A stretch of DNA of 64,000 bases from Tethya wilhelma. Its lineage: Eukaryota > Porifera > Demospongiae > Tethyida > Tethyidae. The notes below the pieces were generated by a model. It saw only the letters and a list, made by a program, of their open reading frames with translations, had not been told where the DNA came from and did not search any database. Positions 28,506-40,100 of this stretch are shown here, in pieces. Within the stretch, counting starts at the first letter, position 1. Every line of letters begins with the position of its first letter. Location of the stretch: assembly GCA_964030475.1 (NCBI GenBank), contig CAXIPT010000001.1, positions 393,767 through 457,766 of the forward strand, in the 5' to 3' direction. A program made the position numbers and the translations under genes.

Positions 28506-31500
28506 ATGCCTGAGGGAGAGGACAGCTGCCATTCCTCCGAGGAAGGAGGTGAGGGCTGCAGTGTCTCTCCTGCCCCTCCACCCCATGAGGAGGTGAAGGA
28601 GGACATCTCCAAAGGAACAAAGATGAAAGAGAAGTCTCCTCCACAGCACAACAACACATCACCTGTGAAGTAAGTCCCTTAAAATGGTGCACATTATGTG
28701 AATAACCTACGGTGGCTAAGCCAAAGTAAATGTAATGGCTGTTTGGTTCTTGTTCTTTCCTTGACACTAAAATACAGTAGAACCTCTGATAGTGGACCCT
28801 CCGAGATAGGGACACTGTATTACAAACCTCTCAACAAGGGAAAATTCTTAGTTTCCAAAAATTCATCGTAGAAATACAAATAGAACCTCTGAAAAGAGGA
28901 AAACCTCTCTACAAAGGACAAACAAGCCGAATTTATATTGTCCCCAAAGCGTCCTATATTCGGAGGTTTCACTGTCAAACAATTCCCACAATACGTGTTG
29001 TGTGTGCAGTGACACTGTCATAATGGTATGATTGTTTGGTATAGTTCTGATAAAGTGTGTGGAGAGAAAGATGGAGGAGATGAGAAGAAGAGTAAGACAG
29101 CTCCTGGGGAGGAGGAAGAAGGTGACAGGCCAACACTAGCAGCCATTGCTCATTTGGTGAGTGAATGATGTGGCATTATCTGTAGCCTCGTTTCCAGGCT
29201 TCTTCTCTCCACTTGTGGGTGTGGTGTTGGGTGTGGTCTGCACAATTAAGTGGAGAGAAAAAGTCTGGAATGAATGAGGCTCCATTATCGGCAGCTAGGT
29301 GTGTGAGTGTACTAGTTTGTAGCTGTGAAAGGGTCAAATTTGTATTTTGGTTGGTCCCAGCAACTGCCCAGAATTTAATTTGCTGGTGTAAGATCCATAG
29401 CAACTGTCCATTCAGATATTGTTACAGTAACAAAACCATAGATAATGATCTCTGAAGTGGGACGTACCTTTAATATTAGCAGCTCCCCTCAACATCAACA
29501 ATTCATCATAAATAATTGCTTTGGTTCATGTCCATTCCAGTTCCGCTATGCCACCAAGCTGGACTGGTTGCTGATGACCCTCGGGGCCCTGGCGGCCATC
29601 TTGCATGGGTTCATCCTTCCCGTGGCTCTCCTCTTCCTCGACTTCATCACCACCTCCTTCACCTACTATGAGGTGTCGCGCTTCGTCGCTAACGTCAACT
29701 TCTCTCTTCCTCTTGACTTCCTCCTTGCCATTGGTCAAGACCACGCCCACCCTCTCCTGGAGTTCTCGGAACTGAGCAGCTACAACCCTGACCCAGACAG
29801 GATCCACGTGCTGGTGGACATCCTGTCCCTCACCGGGGGCCTCGTCAACTGCAGCAGGGCGTACCTCCTCCAGCTCCCCTATCCCTACTCCGTCTCCTAT
29901 TCCTTCTCCATCCAGGAGGTGGTGAGGGCTGTCACTCTCAACACGGCCGTCTGTTACGATGAGCACTCCTTCCTCTCCTACATGGACCAGCTCATTGTGG
30001 GTCTGGTTGCCATGGCGATCATCACCATGGTGCTGGGGTCTCTGCAGGTGTTGTTCTTCCATGCTGCTGCGGAGCGGCAGGTGAGGAGAATCAGACTGAG
30101 GTACTTCAGGTCAGCCCTCTGCCAGGACAGAGCTTGGTACGATGAGCAGCCACCAGGAGGGGTCAGCATCAGGCTGTCTGAGTAAGATGAGTATACATAG
30201 TAGAAGCGTTAAATTGTCCCTCTAGGCTCTTGAAGTTGTGTTGATTCTTTTTTTTTTTTTTTTTTTTTTTTTACTTCGTGACGTTTCAGAAACAGTTAAG
30301 TTCATCTATTGGATGTCAACATTTTGAATTAAAACTTTATAGTGTCTCAGTGTTGTCTTTTATACATGTACATTCTCAATGTTCACATACATGCACACAC
30401 ACACACACACATACACTCCCTCTAGCAACATTGAGAAGATTGATTCTGGTCTTGGTGCAAATCTCTCCATCCTCATTCAGTTTGTGGCCACCTTCTTTGC
30501 CGGGCTGGCAGCTGCCTTCTACAAGAACTGGGAGCTGACCCTCATCCTCCTGGCCATCATGCCTCTCATCATTGCTCCATCAGCAGTGTTCAACAGGGTA
30601 ATGGATTTACGCCTATCAGTAACGTAGCACAGACATCTGTGCACTGCCTGAATGGCTCTCTGCTTTGCTTATTATACCCCAATCAGAACAAAATGAGGAA
30701 GGCTTGTCATGATCTTGGCTTTATCATACGTACGGTAGTACGTATAGTAGGAATGGGCCGACTGTCCCATAGACACAATACAAAATGTTCATGCTTATAA
30801 ACTTTCAAGGAAAGAAAGCTAAGCCTTCAAATGCATTCAATAGCCTCCCACAGACAGTTTACTTACTGTATTAACAAAGAAAACTGGCAGAAAGTTTCCA
30901 GAGCACTCTGGAGAGAGCGCTGGCGAGAAGCCACAACAGTGCAATTTTGTTCATCTTCCTTCCTTCCTAACTGACTTACTTGAACGCGATTTCCAGACAA
31001 ACAAAAGACATTGAGACAACTTTGACCATATAGTAAGACTTCAATTCATCTGTAGTACGTCCTTTTCTACTCGTTTGCTGGCTAAAAGGCAGCAAACAAA
31101 ATCTAGGCAGCTTTGAAACTCTTGATATAAAATACTGTACTTTTTATTTAGCCATTTTTATGTAGGTAAAGGTCGTCAATAGACCACGTGTTTTTCATGC
31201 CTATAATGCGCATGCGCATCAAATGTACACTTCTGCTTTTTGTAGAGACTGACTAGTCTTTGTTGTATGGTTCATGATCTCCATGCAATTGAGCACCTTG
31301 GTGTTTAAAAAAGTGAATGAACAAGTAGTAAAAATTTTATAAAAATGAGAAGTGTAGGAATGGGCAGTGCTGTAAAAAGCAAGGAAACAAGACAAGTCTC
31401 TGAATTTCGGCACATGACTACTTCATTTTTTGTGCCCAACTCTCAAACGTTACTGTGTATCTACATTCTACATGCTTGTCCTTTCATCCAAATTAGTCAA

Positions 31501-34500
31501 GTGATTGCTTGCATTAACTCATGTCCATTGAGCCAAATGGCCGACATTTCACGTACTATGCTTGAGTCATTAAAATGAAGTAGTCATGTGCCGAAATTCA
31601 GAGACTTGTCTTGTTTCCTTGCTTTTTACAGCACTGCCCATTCCTACACTTCTCATTTTTATAAAATTTTTACTACTTGTATATATATATTATAATATAA
31701 TATATCACTGACTACAGGAGCAGTACTTGTGCAGGAACAGCTTCAATCTTCTAATGCTACTAGCGCTCAGAGTGTGCAATCTAGGCCAGAAAAAGAGAAG
31801 CGTAGTGCTTTACCTGAAGGTCGAAGAACATCTTTTCCACAAGTTACCTTCCAATGTAGGTGGAATTATGCATGCTGTATAGCCTCGTACCCAGGTCTAT
31901 GTTTGCATGCTACTATTTCTCAATAATTGATTTATTACATAGATGATCTGTAATAGCAACACGCAGATGGTGCTAGACCTGGAAACGAGACGGCTATTAT
32001 TGTATTAATGATTTTGCATAACAATGTTATTGTTGTACACATTACAGCAACTGCTTCTTCTGACGATGTTTTTATTGTTGGGTCACCAATTGCTGTGTTT
32101 GATAGCATTGGACAAACCTCTGAGCTTCAGGGATGTATCACTGTGCAAATAGTGGATGATGAGAACTGGGAGGGAGACCATTCCTTCACAGTGGCTATAT
32201 TTGAAGCATTTGAGAATCCTTCGTCTCTGATGTTTGGCGATCCTAATAGAGCCACTATTACTATCACTGATGATGATGGTAATTAAGTTGTGAGCATCAT
32301 TTTATTATATAAAAGTGAGCATTGCATTCATTCATAGACTATTATAATTATTACACACCTTGCAGATGCAACCATAGCCTTTCTAGAAGGAGACACTGTA
32401 GTTCGATTTCCTGAGGGGGTTACATTTGATGTTCCTCTTTCTCTTGACACTCCTGGTCAGCTCCTGGAACCAATCAGTGTGGCTATAACTCTAGTTGATG
32501 GAGACAAAGCAGGTATTATAGCAAATAAAGGTTGTGGCATAATACTGTGAAGTTTATAACTCTCATCAAATTTGCTCTCTATACCTGCAGTACTTGGGCA
32601 AGACTATAGTCCAGAGATTATTAATGTTGAATTTTCTCTTGGCGATTCTAGTTCTGTTAGTTCATCAACAGAACTGGTATCTGTCATAGCTGATACTATT
32701 CTGGAAGGTGATCAAACGTTCCTCTTGACTTTGAGTGCTTCAGATGCTGAGACTGTTGGCTACACACTTGGTGATCTTAATGTTCTCACAGTTATTGTAT
32801 CAGACTCAGCAGAAAATCGTAAGCAAAAGTTTCATGTATATGGCAAGCAAGCATGCATGGTATTATATAGAGTTATTTCTCATGCTTGCTTGGACAGAAG
32901 AACTTTTCAATCTACCTGTGACTATATGCACTTGAGTGCATGTAGCACTGCTTTTGTCAATAAATTTTATTTATAGACTAGACACTTTCCTGAGCAGGTA
33001 TTGAAATATAGAATTCCTTTAGGGTTGGATTGTTTGTAAAAATAAGATCATTAATTTTGACATTATCTTTCAATTCTGCACTCTATATCCATACAGTGGC
33101 TGGATTCATTTTCGATATTACTCCAATCTTAAACCCAGTTGAAGGTCAAAATTTTGCCGCTCAAGTTTGCAGTTTTGTCACATTGGCTGGAATCACACTG
33201 GAATGTGATGTCTCTGTGACTGTCACAATTGTCAATACGACCAAAGCAGGTCTTATATTGAATGCAGTTCATGCACGTCTATTATACCATTTACTTTCCT
33301 ATAGCAAAATACACCTCACGCTATACGATAAGTGATTGTTGCTATTATTGTTCATACTTTCTACAGTTGAAGGTACAGACTTCACTTCACCGACGAGTCT
33401 CGAGTATGTGTTTGACTCTTCATCAACCACTGGGCCTGGTGAGTGTCTCTCCTTTGATATCATTGACGATGCTGACTTTGAAGGAGAGCATGTCTTTACG
33501 GTGGAAGTGTCTTCATCCATCCCTGCTGGAATTGGTGTGGATGCCAGCGCCATTGTTACCATCATTGATGATGAAAGTGAGTACACAAAACTTGATGAAA
33601 ACGTGTATCCTATAGCACTATACAAAAATACTGTGTTCCACACCATATATAATATACCACTGCATTGTACTTATGAGACTTTATAATCTTATCTTTGTAT
33701 ATCTATAGTTGTTACTGTTCGAATGATGACTGAGGATCTCACCACCAATGAGGAAGATGCTGCAACTATCGCAATCTGTGCAGAAACTGTCAACATCGAC
33801 AACTTTGAAATTGAAGCTACTGTTGAAATGATGCTAATGGGCAACTCTCAAGTCTGTATGTGCATATATGCATGAAAATCTATATCACATGGTAGCATGG
33901 CCTGCTTGTTATATTCTTTACCTTACAGTCTAATTTTTTTTCTATTTTTTATCATCAATCCTTTTTATTCTTGTATTTTTTTACTTCATAACCTTTTTTC
34001 TTAATTGGACTCTTCCATAGCCTTGTTCTTAAATTTTCTTCTTCTTCAGCCTTTGCTAGTCTTAAATTTGCTTTACAGCCTTTATTGTTCTATTCTTCCT
34101 GAATGTAGCTTTCCCAGATGACTTCATTGCACCAGGAGGCATCATTGCTACCTTCTCCGTAGGACCAGCAGCTCCTGCATGCATTGATGTTGTGATTGTC
34201 GATGATGATGAATGTTTTGAAGGAGAGCGTCAGTTCTCTGTAGCACTTCAGAGTGGATTGCCTTCTGGGTCTGTTGTGTTTGACTCAGACATTGATGTCA
34301 CTGTGACCATTGTTGATCTGGATGGTAAATTAACTTATGTATATGTATACGCTTGTGATCCATACATTCATCCATTCATGTGAATCTATACATGAAACTT
34401 GTGGCATTTTTTGAAGGATGCAAATTTTTACAGATTTGCTAGCAATAGGTTCTGTAGATTTATTTTTCACAAATTATCTTGTGCACCATTACGATAGTAC

Positions 34501-35192
34501 TAAATGGTGGATTTTTTTCAAGGATTGCCACCAAATCCATAAAATCAATGAAAATTGCTTTGGATTCCTCAAAAAAAGTGCTCTATGCAGTATGACTTGT
34601 GTGTTATTGTAATGCACTTCTTTTTTTATCTTTTTCTTCATTTTTTCATGCATATAGTTGGTGAGGTTGAAGTCTCTGGGACCAATGTCTTCTCAGTTCT
34701 AGAGGGAGAGTCAGACAGCAATATAACTGTCTGTGTGAACATCACTAGCCTGCAAGATGATGAACTTGAATGCGACCTCACACTTCGATTTGAAGCTGGC
34801 CAACCCCAAGACGCCAGTATGTAGACATACATACATTGAACCACGCAATGAGAATTTATATCGGTATTGAGTTATATATTTCTGTATGCATATGTAGTGC
34901 TAACTGAGGACTTTGTTTCTGGTGTACTTTATTTGACTCTCCTTGAGTCAACATCACTGGGAGAGGAATTCTGCGGTGTGCTTCAAATAGGAGATGTTAT
35001 CGTGGATGATAATATCGTTGAAGGTACTCAAAGTTTCTTGCTTCTACTCACTGGTGCTCAGTCTGGTGACACTGTCACTGTTGGAAGTCAGGATACAATC
35101 ACTGTCAATATAATTGATGATGATGGTAGGTTAATGCTAAAGTATATTGTTCAGATTGTCTATATGGTTTATGTGTGCACAATTGGTCTGTG

Positions 35193-35284
<92 letters not shown>

Positions 35285-37078
35285 GATCTGTCAATAATTC
35301 ATTGTTATCTCAATCTCATGCTGTTTCTCAAACAGAGGTGTCTGTTAGTTTCATTGATCGAGAGTATACAATTGAAAAGGATACGACTGTTGATATATGT
35401 GTGGAGTTTGGAGAATACTTGCAACGTGAAGTCATTGTCGATGTTCTTCAAGAAGCGGCATTTGATATATTTCTTGGAGGTACTAAAAATGTTAATTTAA
35501 CTGCTGTACAGCTAAAGACTTGGGTTCAAATGACCGCTAGATATCAAGATTTTTTTCCAATGAATTTTCATGCATATTTTCCATTTTAATGATGCTGTGA
35601 ATTAGCCTCATCCCCAAGTTCCCCTTTGCATAACCTTTTTTAATATGGTTCAGTACATATCTGGCTATAGTAATTATTGTATAATTTATTTATTTATTTT
35701 TTTGGTCACAATCCTATCTATATTTGTGATCAATGCCTGTAGGCTCACAACCATCTTCACTCACAATGTATACAATCGGAGCTGGTGCCACTCCTGACAA
35801 TACAGTAGATGGTGGAATGGCATGCTTTCGATATACTTTCTTCCAGGACAACATTAAAGAAAACATAGAGCTGTTCTTCCTCTGCCTTGTGTCTGATGAC
35901 CCAGCAGCTGCCTTTGGCCGTGATTTGATTGTTGTGTCTGTACCAAGGAATGGAGGTTAGTACACAAACATTAGCCTCGTTCCCAGGCTCCTCCTTCACG
36001 AAATAAGAAAATATTTGTAAAGGAGGAGCCTGGAAATAAGGCTACACAAACATGCTAAGCCTATAGATAATTTTTTTTTATTTTTATCAAAAGAAACAGT
36101 ATGCATGAAAATTAATTGGAGAAAAATCTTGAGATTTAGCAGGTATATTTGAGCCCAGGTCTTTAGATGTACAATTCATCTTAACAGTGATCAGTGCCAC
36201 CATTATCACTACTGATCTGAGTGTGTCTGAGAGCAGCGGAACTATTGAAGTATGTGTTGAGCTTGATCACCGGCTACAGACTGATGTCATCATAACAGTC
36301 TCAACTACACTAGGAACTGCTACAGGTATCAGCAATGACCTTGTATTAATTTAAAGAAACTACAGTACTTATAGAAACTGTAGAAAGGTATACACATGTA
36401 CTCTTGGAAACAGTTTCAACCTAAATCTTGGATCTGTCATTATTGAAACATTTAACTTGTCTGAGCAGGCATTGTATTGGAGGGTTCCTTTAGTTTCCAC
36501 AACTAGTTACAAATGTGCAGTAAAAATAGATTCGTTCCCAACTAGGCTCCCTAATATCTGGTGGGTGTGGACTCACGGAGAGGGAGCCTGGGACCAAGGC
36601 TATAGTAAAAGAATATTGTACAAACATGTATGCACATTTTTCTGGCCTGATAAATGTCACGAAACATCATGATTTCTTTTTTAGTTAATTCTGGTCAATT
36701 ATAATTTATACAGATAAAGCATTGAAAATAATAAACTAGTCTCATACCCAGGCTCTCTAGAGTAAGATCAAAGGAGAGAGCCGGGGTACAAGGCTTAATT
36801 TTCTTAATTTTTCCCCATATCTTTAGTTCTGGAAGACTACTTACCTCTTGAGGAAAGTTTGGTGTTTGGATTTCAACTCCCATTGACTCAGTGTGTCTCC
36901 ATTCCTATTCTCAATGATAAGTGTCTTGAAGAGAAGGAGGAGGAGTTTAGTGTAGAGCTCTCTTCAGATCAAGACTGTGTGATATTTGGCACAGGATCGG
37001 TGACTGTCACAATTGTTGATGATGATAGTAAGACCCTCTCGCAGCATTCATTGATTGCAACAAGCACACACATGTACA

Positions 37079-37110
<32 letters not shown>

Positions 37111-40100
37111 NNNNNNNNNNNNNNNNNNNNNNNNNNNNNNNNNNNNNNNNNNNNGCTTGAGTCATGAAAATGAAGTAGTCATGTGCCGAAATTCAGAGAC
37201 TTGTCTTGTTTCCTTGCTTTTTACAGCACTGCCCATTCCTACACTTCTCATTTTTATAAAATTTTTACTACTTGTAATTATAATAACAGAGGAGATCATG
37301 CATGCATATAGCATTATAATTGGTTGGTAACCATTGATCATGCCCTACATTAATGGTAATCTAAAAGGGATGATTGTTGTCTTGGTTACATGTTTGTTTT
37401 GATTACAGTTGATAGCTACATTTGCTACGGTTGAACAGTCCCACTACGCCTCGGCAGGCTCTGTTGCGGAGGAGGTGTTGTCAGCCATCAGGACTGTGGT
37501 GGCCTTTGGAGGGGAGCACAGGGAGGTGCAGCGGTAGGTGGACCTGATGTGGAATGGCATTGTCTGTGGTTGTATATATAGAGAGCATTTATTTTACTGT
37601 TCAGTTTATGGGACTTGTACATGCAAACCACGCCACAACAACAAAATAATGGAATATTTTGTTGTACTACCTAGATAGTTTCACTAAGTATGGGATAACA
37701 TACAAACTAAAACTTGCACCATTGTAACCAGCACGAAAAGAGACTGCCATAAATTATTATGCATGTAATATTTTCACTTTCACTATTGTCTTTGCTTGTT
37801 TGTTTGTTGGTAGATATGAGAAGCACTTGTCAGCTGCCAAGAAGCTGGGAGTGAGGAGAGGGGTTGTTGGAGGTGTGAGTCAGTTTGTCATCTACTTTGC
37901 TCTCTTCTCTTCCTTTGGTGTGTCATTCTGGTAAGACCACATCACCACAGCACCTATATAGTTAGCTGCTAATGCCAGGTGACTGTGTGTCATTTTGGTA
38001 AGACTGCGTCAGAGCATTAGCCTTGTACCCAGGCTCTCTCCTTTGACCTTTCCATTAGTGTAAGGTCCAAGGAGGGAGCATATGGGTATGAGGCTACACA
38101 TGCAGTACCTATAGCCATGATATCATTGGTAAGACATAGTTTGGTGTAAGATCAGTTTAAGCTGTTGGTGTTCTCCTGCAGGTATGGTGCCTACATTGTG
38201 GCAGAGAAGAGGGACATTGGAGGCAGTATTCTGGCGGTAAGCTGAGCTAGTCACATCTTGAGCTAAGAGGACTATATCTTGTCTCACTACAGGTGCTGTT
38301 CTCAGTGGTAGTGGGAGCCTTCTACCTGGGCCAGTCCACCACCAACTTTGGTAACCTCCTGACAGCTGCCACATCCGCCAAACCTATCTTCAGCACCATT
38401 GACAATGTGAGGAGGAATCGATTGAATTAGTATTAGTATAAAAATGCAAAAAAGTTTAGCAGATGAAGCAGCATACGTACATCTGCAAAGAAGGCTGTGG
38501 AAGAGTTGGATATAGCACAGTAGCTGCTTATGAAAATAGTTAACTGTCAAATTTTACTATACCATAGTGAAGTTACATCAATAATTTGATGTTTGCCCCC
38601 CCCCCCCCAGAAAGCCACCATCGACCCAACCTCAGAGGAGGGAGTAGTTCCCTCAGACTTCAGTGCCTCCATTGAGTTCAAGAATGTCTCTTTCTCTTAT
38701 CCCAGTCGACCAACAGTGAAGGTATGTGTCCTCTCATGTACCTTGTTGTCTTGACAAACAAGAATTTCCGATAAATTGTGTGCCATTCTGATTGACTCTG
38801 ATTTGAAACGTACTTGTCCAACAGGTTCTGGACCAGTTCAACCTGTCAGTCCAGCCTGGTGAGTGTGTGGCTGTGGTTGGTGCCAGTGGAGGAGGGAAGA
38901 GCACCTCCATCAGCCTCCTCCAGAGGTTCTATGACGTCACAGGAGGACAGGTAATTTTAAGTTAGCTCAGCTAGCTAGATTCTTATGCGCTTGCATCTAC
39001 ATGTACACATATATTGAACTAAGGTGCTGGTTGGAGGAGTGGACGTTAGGGAGTTGAATGTGAAATGGCTCCGCTCTCAGATTGGCCTTGTCTCTCAGGA
39101 GCCTGTCCTCTTCAACACCTCCATCAGAGAGAACATCTTGATGGGGAGGGAAGATGCCACAATGGCGGATATCATCAAGGCAGCCCAAGCAGCCAACGCC
39201 CACAGATTCATCACAGCTCTACCCTTTGGCTACAACACTGTGGTCGGGGAGCAAGGAGCCATGTTGAGTGGAGGACAGAAGCAGAGGATAGCCATCGCAA
39301 GAGCTCTTGTGAGGGACCCAAAGATCCTTCTCCTAGATGAGGCCACCTCGGCCCTTGACACGGAGAATGAGAGCACCCTGAGAGAGACGCTGAGCAAGGC
39401 AGCTGGAGAGAGGACGGTTGTCATGGTTACCCATCGGCTGCCTCTGGTGAGATGTGCCGACAGAGTGGTGTCTGTTGAGAATGGAGCGGTGGAGTGGACG
39501 GGAACACCCTTCCAGCTGTACTCCAGCAATTGCACCAGCTCTCAGGTACGAATCACTGCAATCTGTAGGCTGTTTCCCAAGTGTACAATAATATAGTCCA
39601 TAGCTTGTCACATAGGATTGAAGGGTAGGCTCTTCTTATTAACAGAATTGGGATTAATTGGTTGTGAAAGGATTTAGGTTCACAGCCTAGCTAGCTACAG
39701 ATGATGTACTTTGTGTAGCCTTCTCATTAGTGTGTACTATCTCTTGGCAGCTTCTCCATCATGGATCAATGGCCAATCAGAAGCAGCGTCCTCTGGCTCA
39801 CATTACGGTCCGAGGGGGAGGGGGACAGACCCTGAGTCTGAGACGAGGGACAGCTGCCAGTCTTATGAGGCATTACACCAGTGAGGGACCAGGGTCAAAG
39901 GTCAGCACAGCCACTATTCTCTACAAGGTGCTCCGTCTGAACCACCAGGAGAGGTGGGTGGTGGTGGCAGGGGTGGTGGCAGCCGCACTCAGTGGGGCAG
40001 CCTTCCCTCTCATGGCCGTCATGTTTGGAGGGGTGTTTGGAGTGTTCCTGACCCCCAGTGACCGTGTCATGGGCTACACTCACCCCTGGGCCGTGGGGTT

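Noticed and set aside
29526..30062. 178-codon antisense open frame
   Set aside because: It lies wholly over ABCB exon 29541-30181 in another frame, and the + strand reading matches the ABCB family.
31219..31413. Small proteins starting MPKFRDL at 31219, 52095 and 52463
   Set aside because: All come from the arms of the same foldback repeat, in both orientations, so they are repeat by-products and not genes.
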